DNA from: DATNPX01 sp036702975
GTDB lineage: Bacteria > Cyanobacteriota > Vampirovibrionia > Obscuribacterales > Obscuribacteraceae
Length of the DNA stretch: 64,000 nt
Assembly: GCA_036702975.1 (NCBI GenBank)
Contig: DATNPX010000043.1
Span: 62,001-126,000, forward strand
Direction of reading: 5' to 3'
Part shown: one piece after another, positions 54,586 through 63,997 of the stretch
Position numbering within the stretch: the first letter of the stretch is position 1
Layout: each line of letters begins with the position of its first letter
Program-made: the position numbers and the translations under genes
The notes under the pieces: model-generated
The model's input: only the letters and a program-made list of their open reading frames with translations
Told to the model about the DNA's origin: nothing
Databases searched by the model: none

Positions 54586-55728
54586 ATGATTATTATGACG
54601 GAAGATAAGAGAGAAAATCAGTCTGACCTGCAGAAAATAATCGATAAGAATGCAGACAGCATCGTTTTGGTCAATGAGGATGGTCATATCTTGTATTTGA
54701 ATAGGGCTGCCGAGTCTTTATTTGGCGATGGTAGCGGGTTGGGTATCGGTGAAATGTTTGGGTTTCCGGTAACAGCTGGTGAAACTACCGAACTTGATAT
54801 GAAAGGCAAGGACGGAGGCAGAGTTGTTGTCGAAATGCGAGTTGTGAACGTCGACTGGAATGGTGAACCTGCTTGTCTTGCATCGTTGCGCGACGTAACA
54901 CAGCGCAAAATAACTGAGGCCGCTCTTGAGAAGAGAGTGTTGGAGCGAACCGCCGAATTGGAGAAGGTAAACCGTGAACTGAATAAGATGTATCAAGACG
55001 CGTCCCGAGCTGCCGAGACTCGCAAACAGTTCGTCGCGAATGTGAGCCATGAGGTACGCATACCTCTGTCTGGCATTGTCACTTCGGCGGAGCTTTTGCA
55101 GTATGCAGAAGGCGAAGAGGCAAAAGAGCTGGCGGCGATTGTCTTGAATTCCAGCAAACAGTTACTTTATCTAGTCGAAACAATTTTGGATTTTTCAAAG
55201 TTAGAAGCTGGCAGGGTCTCTGTCGCCAAAACTCCATTCGAAATCAAGGAATTGATCGAGATGGTGGTGGAGTCTTTTTATCTCATCGCCAAGAAAAAGA
55301 AGGTGGCGCTGAAAACAAGCTACGATGACGCATTACCGTTGACCATTGTGGGCGATGCCTTGAAGGTTCGCCAAGTGTTGCTGAATCTGGTCAACAATGC
55401 AATCAAATTTACCGAAGAAGGCACCGTCACGGTGTTCGCCGAAGTTGAAGACGAAGGCTCAGTAATCAAAGTTAGCGTTAAAGATAACGGCATCGGTATG
55501 AATGTCGCAGAATGCAACAATATTTTTCAACCCTTCGTGCAAGCGAATCAGTCGATCCAAGGAAACTATGGCGGCACTGGCCTGGGCTTGGCGATTTGCA
55601 AGGAGCTTATGAATGTGGTTGGCGGCAACATTGGCTTTTGCAGTGAACCCGGAGCTGGATCAACTTTCTGGTTTACGTTCCCGTGTGAACTCAACACCGA
55701 TCGAGTCGGCGCGAGTGAAGATGCGTAA
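54586..55728 (+). CDS. PAS-domain sensor histidine kinase
   Basis: From ATG 54586 (AGGA upstream) the 381-residue protein has one PAS domain at about residues 10-115, a coiled-coil linker, HisKA with the phospho-acceptor in FVANVSHEVRIPLSG, and HATPase with NLVNNAIKFTEEG, DNGIGM and GGTGLGLAIC. No transmembrane segment is present, so it is cytosolic, and no receptor domain follows. It lies 111 bases downstream of the KaiB-like gene, like SasA-type partners, but has a PAS rather than a KaiB-like sensor. The response regulator is not in view. Confidence 0.93.
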   Translation: MIIMTEDKRENQSDLQKIIDKNADSIVLVNEDGHILYLNRAAESLFGDGSGLGIGEMFGFPVTAGETTELDMKGKDGGRVVVEMRVVNVDWNGEPACLASLRDVTQRKITEAALEKRVLERTAELEKVNRELNKMYQDASRAAETRKQFVANVSHEVRIPLSGIVTSAELLQYAEGEEAKELAAIVLNSSKQLLYLVETILDFSKLEAGRVSVAKTPFEIKELIEMVVESFYLIAKKKKVALKTSYDDALPLTIVGDALKVRQVLLNLVNNAIKFTEEGTVTVFAEVEDEGSVIKVSVKDNGIGMNVAECNNIFQPFVQANQSIQGNYGGTGLGLAICKELMNVVGGNIGFCSEPGAGSTFWFTFPCELNTDRVGASEDA

Positions 55729-55952
55729 GAAGATCTTACACGCGAACATCGATTCTCACATTTGATTCTGCCAGTTCATGAAATCAACCATGCCCGATTA
55801 GCGCGAATGTCGCACATGCGGTTGTGCGAGAAATTCTTGTGGGATTTCCCGCACATCCGCATGTTATAACCTTGACAGTGAATGTCTGCTGCGCGTTAAC
55901 TTTAGTCGTGACCCATGTTGATCATTACCGACCTTGAGACAGCTCAAGCAAA

Positions 55953-57896
55953 ATGAACTTTAGTTATCGCCGCTACCGCTCCAATATTTCAAATATAAGT
56001 AAGCGTGCTTTTGCAATTATTGCCAGCGAATTAGCGGGATTGGCACTGGCTGTAATGCTCTTTGCTCAACCGGCCTTTGCTGGTTTGCTAAACTTTCTCG
56101 CGCCTTTCACGCCGCCTGGTTTCTATACACCAAACACGCCACCGCGAACTGTTGCGCGTATGAATGCAATCAAGGTGTACAACAGCGGTGTTCACGAGTG
56201 GAAAAAGCAAAACCTTCAAGGTGCAGCGGAGTGTTTTCAACAAGCCTTAAACTTCGATCCTTCCATGAAAGAGGTTCACGGTGCTCTCGGTCAGGTGCTC
56301 TACGACGCCGGTGCCTACGACGACGCATTCAAACATTTGCAGCAAGCAACCACAGATTTTCCGACAGACTCGGCTTATTGGTGCATGCTTGCGCTTGCTG
56401 CTTCGCACTTGCAGCGTTACGACGTGACTTTGAGTGCTTTTCAGAAGTACTTGCAGCTGAAACCAAATGGAGGCTATGCAGACGAAGCTCGCCGCTCGAT
56501 TGCAATCCTTCAACACACCGTTTTCAGCGATCCGCAAGGCGACGACAAAAACAGCAATTATCTTGGAGAGTTTCAGGTAACAAACCTTAGGCGCTGGAAT
56601 TCGAACATGCTTCCTTTGCGAGTTTGCATACAGAGCGGCGCCAATATTCAAGGTTTTGACCCGGCATTTGAAAATGTTCTGCGTGAGTCGTTTAACGACT
56701 GGACGATTTTGTCCGACGGCAGAATTCAGTTCGCTCTCGTCAATGATCCTGGACAAGCGCAAATTGTTTGTCGGTGGACCGCCGACAAAAGTGAGCTCGG
56801 TGGAAGCACCGAACTTGGTGTTACGCATTCGACCTGGCTTCAAAATGGAAATATTACGCATGCTGACATTGTTTTATTGACCATTTTTGACCAAGCGCCG
56901 CATCCGCAAGACCTTTATCGGCGGGCTAAAGCCGTTTACTTGCATGAAATTGGACACGCTCTTGGATTGGGTCACAGCCAGGAACCTTGGGACATTATGT
57001 ATCCGCTTATTGCGCCAAGTGGCTTGGAGTTTCCACTTACACTGAGAGACAAGAACACTTTGCTTGCACTGTATAACAATGATCCATTTGGATTGATTGC
57101 GAAGCAATTTGGAGCGGCACTTGCCTCTGCCGGAAAAATGGGCGCCAACGGGATCGCCTCAAAGGGACTTGGAGCCAACGCATCTGCACCCAATGGATTT
57201 GGGCCTAGTGGTTTAGTAGTCAGTGGATTTCCATCTCAGTCAAGTAGCGTGCCGCCGGGCTCTGGCATGCCGAATGCTTTTTCACAGGCTCCAACTGAAA
57301 TGAGTGGCCAGAACACATTTATGGCTCCTTCCTCTATGATACCGCCACCAATGGCATGTCCTTCGATGCCTACCGCCGCATATGTTCCACCGGTTAATCA
57401 AGGCGCGTTTTCTGGACCTCGTTCCGCAATGCCTTTGACCAGGGTCGAATTGAACAATCGCAACGTTGCACCATATTCAGTTCCTGGCTCGTCGTTTGCG
57501 CCCGGGCCCACATATCAGAATCCGCCAGGATATGGGGTTGCGTCCGCCCCGATCTACGGTCAAGCTCCTTCTGTTGTGCCAAGCAATATCGCGCAAATCA
57601 GTGAGTTGAATAGGGCTGCTGCACAAGCGACGGCGCGGCGCGATTTTGACGAGGCTATAAGCAAACTTCAAGATGCTAGACACTTGGCGCCGAACGACCA
57701 GGTCATTTGCCGAAATTTAGGACTGGCATTTGGTAACGCTGCCAACCTAGCCGTTCAGCAAGGAGAGTTCGGCCGGGCGCTGCAATATTATAAGAACGCG
57801 CTCGAGGTTTTGAAGACCAATGCTGATAAATCTGCATACGATCAGATTTTGAGTGATTACCAATCAATGGTAAACAAGCAGTCTCGTCTGCACTGA
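55953..57896 (+). CDS. Exported matrixin-like metalloprotease with TPR repeats
   Basis: After a hydrophobic signal region (about 18-44), residues 70-185 form TPR units, then a protease domain carries the zinc motif HEIGHALGLGH (His331, Glu332, His335, His341) with the Met-turn in DIMYP. Residues 395-550 are Pro/Gly/Ser-rich, and a second TPR set lies near 555-640. TPRs on both sides of an M10-type domain are unusual. No ribosome binding site is visible before ATG 55953. Likely periplasmic or secreted; substrate unknown. Confidence 0.87.
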   Translation: MNFSYRRYRSNISNISKRAFAIIASELAGLALAVMLFAQPAFAGLLNFLAPFTPPGFYTPNTPPRTVARMNAIKVYNSGVHEWKKQNLQGAAECFQQALNFDPSMKEVHGALGQVLYDAGAYDDAFKHLQQATTDFPTDSAYWCMLALAASHLQRYDVTLSAFQKYLQLKPNGGYADEARRSIAILQHTVFSDPQGDDKNSNYLGEFQVTNLRRWNSNMLPLRVCIQSGANIQGFDPAFENVLRESFNDWTILSDGRIQFALVNDPGQAQIVCRWTADKSELGGSTELGVTHSTWLQNGNITHADIVLLTIFDQAPHPQDLYRRAKAVYLHEIGHALGLGHSQEPWDIMYPLIAPSGLEFPLTLRDKNTLLALYNNDPFGLIAKQFGAALASAGKMGANGIASKGLGANASAPNGFGPSGLVVSGFPSQSSSVPPGSGMPNAFSQAPTEMSGQNTFMAPSSMIPPPMACPSMPTAAYVPPVNQGAFSGPRSAMPLTRVELNNRNVAPYSVPGSSFAPGPTYQNPPGYGVASAPIYGQAPSVVPSNIAQISELNRAAAQATARRDFDEAISKLQDARHLAPNDQVICRNLGLAFGNAANLAVQQGEFGRALQYYKNALEVLKTNADKSAYDQILSDYQSMVNKQSRLH

Positions 57897-57972
57897 TTCT
57901 GCGCCCTGAGCCTATACATTGAGCTCTTCGCCAAAATGCACCAGTTGAAATTTGCTGGCCAAACTCGTTGCG

Positions 57973-58998
57973 TTACTCACTAGTTTGATTTACCAACCAG
58001 AGACTTTCTAGATCATTCCATTCTGATGGCGACGTTGTGTAGTCAGCAAAGAGTGCCACACCTTCGAGTGCATTCGGAGATTCGCCACGCATGCCGTTTC
58101 GAACTCCTAAAAGAGCATAGCGAAGATTTTCTGCTTCTGCGATATGTCCTAATGTACCATCGCCTGTGTCGTAGGACGGCACTCCCATTATGATATTGCA
58201 ATTGGTGCCTTTCGCATCGGCAATGAAATGGTGGCATTGCTCGGACACTAACCAAATGTAGGAACGCGGATGGTAGAAGAACGAGTCGTAGCACATTACC
58301 GCTAGCTGATCGCAGGCTGCTGCCACGGTTTTGATGTAGTCGTCACTCCATCCCCATAGTGTCCCTGGATACCACATCGGCACTGCTGCGCCGACGAAGC
58401 GCTCGGGCACCGCTTTTTTCGTCTCTCTTAAGAGCTTAACCAGATTCGAGTCGCCGTTAAATGCGAATTCGTAATCCCACTGCACTCCGTCAAAGCCGCA
58501 CTCATTTACCAGCCATTTAGCTTCCTCAATCATGGTCTGACGAATTTGCGCTTCGGACAATGCCACTTCATTTGATGGTACGTAAACCCAAGCAATTGAT
58601 TTCGTCTGCGGCGCAGCTTGGTGCACCGTCGCATTCAACGCTTGTGCCTCTTTCAAGCAATGGTCCTTCAGCTTACCTGTCTTGCTTATGCCAAGAACGT
58701 GAAAGTAAGCGTATTTGATTTGATAAGCCTTTAAACGGTCGACCAAGCCGTCAATCTCATGCTTGTTGTACTTGCCGTGATACCAGAGATATCGGAACCA
58801 CAATCCATTGCTTCCGTGGTTTACGCTTGGCGCGTTTGCGGATGGTTGGGGATGGTAAGTTGTCGCGTCCAGGACTAATGTAAACAAGATTAGACAGACT
58901 ATTCCTGCGAATCCAAGCAGTGCTGCGATTATGTTTTTCTGAAATGGCTTCTTGGGTGAGTCCGTCATTTTACTCGCCAGACTTATTGTCTTTTCCAA
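57973..58998 (-). CDS. Membrane-anchored GH18-like glycosidase
   Basis: A transmembrane segment at about residues 24-45 is followed by a periplasmic TIM-barrel domain. GFDGVQWDYEF carries the DGxxxDxE pattern of GH18 with likely catalytic Glu177, and YDSFFYHP and MGVPSYDTG match later strands. Relatives include chitinases, spore-cortex glucosaminidases and inactive lectins. All catalytic acids appear present. It lies tail-to-tail with the metalloprotease gene. Confidence 0.75.
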   Translation of the reverse strand: MEKTISLASKMTDSPKKPFQKNIIAALLGFAGIVCLILFTLVLDATTYHPQPSANAPSVNHGSNGLWFRYLWYHGKYNKHEIDGLVDRLKAYQIKYAYFHVLGISKTGKLKDHCLKEAQALNATVHQAAPQTKSIAWVYVPSNEVALSEAQIRQTMIEEAKWLVNECGFDGVQWDYEFAFNGDSNLVKLLRETKKAVPERFVGAAVPMWYPGTLWGWSDDYIKTVAAACDQLAVMCYDSFFYHPRSYIWLVSEQCHHFIADAKGTNCNIIMGVPSYDTGDGTLGHIAEAENLRYALLGVRNGMRGESPNALEGVALFADYTTSPSEWNDLESLWLVNQTSE

Positions 58999-59276
58999 CT
59001 CATCGTAACCGCAACTTTCCCAAAAATGCTAAAAATTCTGAAACCACAAGCTGACACAGGATTGCCGGCGCTTGCCTCGGACATGGTCTGGTTAAACAGT
59101 CAGAAAATGAAAATTGAAACGCCCATGCAGTGCAGCTTTCAATTATTAAATTCTGACCGCATGGTAAAAGCCAAATTTGGCATGGGCTCCTTTCCCACGA
59201 ATACTCATGCGCCAAGTTTGCTAAACGGTTAAACTGAGCGGCATACAGCCGACAAGTAAAAGGAAAGATAGCATAG

Positions 59277-60329
59277 ATGAAGGATGCAGTAATGGCACGG
59301 AAATCGAAGCACGTGGCTTGGATTTTGTCTGCGCTTGTGTGTGGTACCACGCCTGCGGTGTTGGCGCAAGATTCGACTGCGATTACCAAGTTGAATGATT
59401 CGGCGCAGCAGGCATTTGATAGTGGAAAGTACAGGAAAGCTGAAGTCACTTGGAGCAAGGCTGTTAAAGCAATTCAGGATAACGGCGAGAAGGATTCCTT
59501 CCTCGAATCATGTTTGAAACGTCTTGGACAGACGTACAAGCGGCTCGCGAAATCGGTGGAGGCGTACCGCACTCTTTCTCAGGCTTTGGAAATGTGCAAG
59601 TCTCTGAGTTTAGCGGATCAGGAATTAGCAAAGGAAATGTCAGAACTTTCGACTGTCTACCGTGCGGTCGATATCTCGCAACTGGGCGATGGGACGATGA
59701 AGGCTCTCAGCAAAGCAAATGTCACAAGTATCGGACTCTTTAAGACCAGCATGGGAACTAAAATGCAGGTCGATTTACCCGAGAAGTTCGAAAAGAAATT
59801 GGATAACGATAGCGTTGATGGACTGGCTTTTGATAAATCAGTTACGCTCGATTTGTCGGAAGATAGTGATGGCACCGTCAATCTGCGCAATATAAAGGGA
59901 TTGCGGATTCATGCCAAGGAACCAAATATGTGGGTGAATCTGTTGCAAGCTGTCATCAAACCTGGCGATAATGATGGCGCCCATCCGGCTGATGTAACGG
60001 CGGGAAAGATGGGGGTAACGAAAACCGTGTCTGCCAGTCTTCCGGCGAAGGGTTTTGAGCCTGTGATCGGGCTGGTGAAGCAGCTGCATGCGATGGACAC
60101 ACCGATTCCGCCTGAGTCGATTCTCGCTTCTGTTGCGCCAATCGGTCCTACTGCGCCAGCGGCTCCAGCGACAGAGCCCCCAGCTCCAGCAGCGCCTGAG
60201 GATGGAATCACTTCTGGAGCGTCGCCGTCCGGAGCGGTGACACCTGAGCCGATTTTGGTTCCTGCTGCGAGTACGCCAGCGTCATCGGGGACTGGGGAAT
60301 ATTTGCAACAGAGCGTTCTATGTCAGTAA
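59277..60329 (+). CDS. Exported TPR protein with Pro/Ala-rich tail
   Basis: AAAGGAAAG precedes ATG 59277; ATG 59292 is also possible. A signal peptide (cleavage near VLA-QD) leads into TPR helices at about 40-130, a beta-rich middle and a Pro/Ala/Ser-rich C-terminus (from about 285). It overlaps the converging protease-like gene by 12 bases. No recognised activity. Confidence 0.78.
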   Translation: MKDAVMARKSKHVAWILSALVCGTTPAVLAQDSTAITKLNDSAQQAFDSGKYRKAEVTWSKAVKAIQDNGEKDSFLESCLKRLGQTYKRLAKSVEAYRTLSQALEMCKSLSLADQELAKEMSELSTVYRAVDISQLGDGTMKALSKANVTSIGLFKTSMGTKMQVDLPEKFEKKLDNDSVDGLAFDKSVTLDLSEDSDGTVNLRNIKGLRIHAKEPNMWVNLLQAVIKPGDNDGAHPADVTAGKMGVTKTVSASLPAKGFEPVIGLVKQLHAMDTPIPPESILASVAPIGPTAPAAPATEPPAPAAPEDGITSGASPSGAVTPEPILVPAASTPASSGTGEYLQQSVLCQ

Positions 60330-61073
60330 GCGCCAAATATTGCTCAGGAAGCCTTGTGGCTTTTTCACGGGTGCTTGCGATGCGGGTACGCCGGCGCGGA
60401 TACGATCCAGTCCTTGTTGCACGAACTTTCCAGGATCAGCAAAGGATGACCACGCAGTGTCACCCCATGTGATGCCTACAAGTTGGCCATTGGCATCGAG
60501 CCAAGGTCCACCGGAATATCCTTTTCTGGTCAGGCGTTCTGATGTCGAAAGCAACGGAGAATCGGCACTTTCAGGCTGTTGATGGCTCCATCGATCGATG
60601 AAGTTGTCGGCGTAGGCCATTCTTCTTGTCCACGCACGCTTTATGGTGCTTTCATGAAAATTCGGTTTCTCTGCGGTCGCACCATCATCGCCTCTCGCGC
60701 CGATTGCAATGACATGCTGTCCAACGGCTAATTCCCCCGCATAAATCTGAATTTCCTTGCAGACCTTTGCTGAATCTAACACACCTTCCAGTTTATAAAA
60801 AGAAAGTTCATGTACCGGGTCAATCAACAAGAGGCTTGCTTTATATGAAATACCGTCGGCGGCCACAACATCGGCAGTCGCGTCGTTGGCGACGTGAGTT
60901 TGGGTAACTATCTCGCACGAATGAGCAGTTCCACTGCTAACAAAAACTCCACTGCCATTGTTGACTCTGACAACACTGGGAGCTGCCTGTGCAAATATTT
61001 CTGCAGCGTTTAGAGAATTCGATTGAATTGTTTCTTTGCTGGAAAGATCTATTCGACCAATCACGTCTGTCAT
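60318..61073 (-). CDS. Trypsin-fold (S1C-like) protein with an altered triad
   Basis: The 251-residue protein has the chymotrypsin-fold landmarks of HtrA-like proteases: His60 in IVTQTHVAND, Ser187 in GYSGGPWLD and the GQLVGITWGD strand. The Asp expected before LxxxK is Glu89 (DPVHELSFYKL). No PDZ domain and no signal peptide are present, so it may be cytosolic. It may have weak or no protease activity. Its end overlaps the TPR gene. Confidence 0.8.
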   Translation of the reverse strand: MTDVIGRIDLSSKETIQSNSLNAAEIFAQAAPSVVRVNNGSGVFVSSGTAHSCEIVTQTHVANDATADVVAADGISYKASLLLIDPVHELSFYKLEGVLDSAKVCKEIQIYAGELAVGQHVIAIGARGDDGATAEKPNFHESTIKRAWTRRMAYADNFIDRWSHQQPESADSPLLSTSERLTRKGYSGGPWLDANGQLVGITWGDTAWSSFADPGKFVQQGLDRIRAGVPASQAPVKKPQGFLSNIWRLLT

Positions 61074-61301
61074 TGGCGGGCACCTTATGAGTTAAGAATA
61101 CTGTTGGATACGTGAAACAGATTCTGTACTTCGCAGAACAGAAACAGTGTAGAAAAATAAATGTGAAATACTTGTGAATTGACGAATTATTTGTCCCATT
61201 TCTATCGCGATAAATGTTCAGTAAGCGAGCCATCTGCGACACCTTCTCTGCACTAAAGTTTCGTTGTCTTGCTCCCAGGCGGGGAGTTCCTGGAATGGCA
61301 A

Positions 61302-61325
61302 AAAAGGGAGCCTGAGCTCCCTTTT
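61302..61325. terminator. Bidirectional intrinsic terminator
   Basis: aaaagggagc (61302-61311) pairs with gctccctttt (61316-61325) around a ctga loop. On the minus strand the stem is followed by TTTTTT, so it most likely ends the VIT/vWA gene, which stops at 61370. Confidence 0.85.
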
Positions 61326-61369
61326 CGCTTGGCTGCCGCTCCAATCGGCAGCTTGTTCCGTAACTAGCA

Positions 61370-63997
61370 TTACGAGAACAGATTTGCATCTATGGCTGAT
61401 GCCACGAACCAGTTGATGATTCCTGGGAATGACAATCCAAGCAGGATTAATCCGATACCGATTGCCATTCGCTGCGCTTGTCCAAGTTCTATCTCTTGAC
61501 CAAGGATTTCTGCCACCATTGTCTTGTTCGCGAAACTATGCAAGACGGTGATGCCACCAAGAAGCATTCCTCCAATTTTAGTCAGATTGGCGATGATATT
61601 GAACAGTGCTTCCAGATTTGCTAGGTTGTTGACACGCACCGTTCCCGCGGTGTTAACGCCTGTCACATAGGTGGCATCGGCGCCCTGTGGTCCGATGGTT
61701 CCGGAGGTGGCGCCGCTCAGGCTCAGCGAAGACGTTGTTGCAATGGCAGGCGCATTGCCGGGGGTGACTGGTCCAGTGGTAACTCCAGTCCAGATGTTAC
61801 CGCCGGATTCAATCGAAGATGATGACTCCGCTCCGGCCTGAGCCGGCATTCCAGGGATACCACCGGGAAGAGCGTTGGCAAACAGAACCGAGCTTGTGTT
61901 GCTGTTTTCACCCCACGAAGTGCGAGTAGCTAGCGCGAGGTCGTCAATGTCCATATCGCTATTGCTCGTGGCGCTGACGATGGCGCAGCTGACTGGGCTG
62001 ATTAACCCGTAAGCCACGGCTACTCGTGCCGCTTTGCGAATATGGCGTTCAGCGATCAGATTCTTTACCTGCTCATTCGCTTGCAGTGCAAGTAGCTCGC
62101 GACCTTCTTCGACCGTAGCCATTCTGGCGCCTTCAGGCTTGTCGGAAGTGAGTGACAGGCTGGTTTCGTAATCATTCTCGTTCGCTCTCCATTTTGAGAA
62201 GAACCCTTGCAAGTCTTCGCTTACTGAGCGCGAAGTTCTCGGAACTTGTGCGAAGGGACCGATCTCACTGTGGTTTTTGAACAAGTCGTATGTATCTGTT
62301 TCTCCACCGCCCAGCGGTAACTCGTAGAATGCGGGTGTTGCTGCGTATGGAGCCATGATGTAGATCTCTTGATTGAGCGAAGGTTGTGGTCCGTGTATCC
62401 AGAGAACTGCACCGCGCTCGGTTTCGCCGGCCAGTTCGGAGGCTTTCACAACCGCCTTCAGGTTGTCGTGTCCGCCGATGAATGGCAGATTTTGCAATTT
62501 TGTCAGACCAGTACTCATAGATACGGCGGATGGTGCTTTATCATCATCGGCTGCAAACACAATTCGAGCTGGCACGTTGTTCGGTAGATTGGCGAGGGCT
62601 TCGGTTAGTTCCGGTTTGAACTCCTTTACCGTCGCTGAGCCATCCACCACGACGACCAAGTTCTTCGGCGCCGGAGCGGCAATCTTGGTCATCTTCTCGA
62701 CGACATACTGCGGTTTGACAGCTTTTATAACCGGTTTTTTCTGGTTTGGCTTGCGGTTTGCACGACGTTCGAGCGCATTAGTTAGCTCTGCGAACTGCTT
62801 CTGAATGCCGCGAGAACCATCGATGCTAACCGTAAGGACTTCGGTGTCGAGTCTATTTGGATGGGGGTAATTGGTACGAGCCTCCAATAGTGCTCGTCGA
62901 CGGTCATCGATCTTCTTGAAGGCAATGGCACGCTTATCGAGCACGACTACCGGTTTGCTAAACTCATTGCGTGCGGCCGATATGATTACGTTCGCGTTTT
63001 CGATTTGCTCCTCGGTTAGAGTCCCGAAAATAGCTTTTGAACCGTCCGGATTGTTGCCGCTCGTAAGTGATTGTGATGTGCTGCTCAATGCTTGGCTCGA
63101 GCGTAAGCGAATTTGATGCTCACCACCAACTTCGAAGTTTTCAGCAATCAAGCGGGGAAGTGCCAGTGTCGAGGAGCGTGAACCCTCTGGTTTAAGTGGT
63201 GTCACCATTCTCAGCTTCACTTTCAGCTCCTCGCCATCTTTCACCGCAGTGCAGTGCAACAACATGCGCCCATGTCCAAGGTCTGTGACCACTGCTGGAC
63301 TATCTTGGCTTACGTTGCTGCTCGAGGTCAGATACTTTTCGGCTTTACCTGAAGCGGCAAAAGCAGCTGCCTTTGGCTCGCCTTTGTTCCAGAGCGTCAG
63401 TCCAGTTATGACAGCTCCTGGTGGCAATCCGACTTCAGCGCGCAGCTCTTTGGGTGATTGAGCCTGGTTTTTGAAGACGAACGTCCAGTCCAGAGTTGAG
63501 GATAGTGTGTCCGGGTGCAAGACTCCGGTCAATGATGAACGCGTGACCGACAATCCAGGCACTTTGTCACCCACCACATGCCGACTCAGGTAATCGTCGG
63601 GCATGGAAGCGAGGTCAGTACTGGCGATGTCTTTGAAGCTGTATGGTTTACCAGTTAGCGTGAAATACAATTGGTGCTGAGTACCAGACTTAATTGGCAA
63701 GAATAGACCGCAGAGTCCGGCTGCTCTGGAGTCTGAGCATTCCATGAGAATCTCCTTTTCCGGATTCAATTCACGCAGGATCTTCCACCCGTCTTCACGT
63801 TGGCTAGCTATGTTAGATAGTGCTTTTTCTTCTGCTATGCGAATGCACCATGGGCGTGCCTCCGCCGCAACGAATACCAGAATCGACATCAAGGCACCGG
63901 CTGCGGTGACAGTAGCCACTCGCAATCTGGACTTTGCAAAATCATGCAGTAGCCGGGTTCGATTCGCTACATAGACGGATATGGTTGCCGCTAACAT
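61370..63997 (-). CDS. VIT/vWA-domain membrane protein (start may lie beyond window)
   Basis: A helix at about residues 28-45 is followed by a VIT-like beta domain (about 150-290; VGLPPGAVITGLTLWNKGE), a Lys/Arg-rich linker and a vWA-like domain (about 445-570) with VVVVDGSAT in place of the usual DxSxS metal site. A Gly/Ser/Ala-rich region and two C-terminal helices end the protein. The ATG at 63997 lies three bases from the edge and the frame is open there, so more N-terminal sequence is possible. Function unknown; such proteins often assist envelope assembly or adhesion. Confidence 0.8.
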   Translation of the reverse strand: MLAATISVYVANRTRLLHDFAKSRLRVATVTAAGALMSILVFVAAEARPWCIRIAEEKALSNIASQREDGWKILRELNPEKEILMECSDSRAAGLCGLFLPIKSGTQHQLYFTLTGKPYSFKDIASTDLASMPDDYLSRHVVGDKVPGLSVTRSSLTGVLHPDTLSSTLDWTFVFKNQAQSPKELRAEVGLPPGAVITGLTLWNKGEPKAAAFAASGKAEKYLTSSSNVSQDSPAVVTDLGHGRMLLHCTAVKDGEELKVKLRMVTPLKPEGSRSSTLALPRLIAENFEVGGEHQIRLRSSQALSSTSQSLTSGNNPDGSKAIFGTLTEEQIENANVIISAARNEFSKPVVVLDKRAIAFKKIDDRRRALLEARTNYPHPNRLDTEVLTVSIDGSRGIQKQFAELTNALERRANRKPNQKKPVIKAVKPQYVVEKMTKIAAPAPKNLVVVVDGSATVKEFKPELTEALANLPNNVPARIVFAADDDKAPSAVSMSTGLTKLQNLPFIGGHDNLKAVVKASELAGETERGAVLWIHGPQPSLNQEIYIMAPYAATPAFYELPLGGGETDTYDLFKNHSEIGPFAQVPRTSRSVSEDLQGFFSKWRANENDYETSLSLTSDKPEGARMATVEEGRELLALQANEQVKNLIAERHIRKAARVAVAYGLISPVSCAIVSATSNSDMDIDDLALATRTSWGENSNTSSVLFANALPGGIPGMPAQAGAESSSSIESGGNIWTGVTTGPVTPGNAPAIATTSSLSLSGATSGTIGPQGADATYVTGVNTAGTVRVNNLANLEALFNIIANLTKIGGMLLGGITVLHSFANKTMVAEILGQEIELGQAQRMAIGIGLILLGLSFPGIINWFVASAIDANLFS

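Noticed and set aside
59026..59232. 68-codon plus-strand frame between divergent genes
   Set aside because: No ribosome binding site and no protein features; treated as intergenic.
63950..63972. tRNA-like T-loop (ggttcgattc)
   Set aside because: No matching acceptor, D or anticodon arms, and it lies inside a long coding frame.
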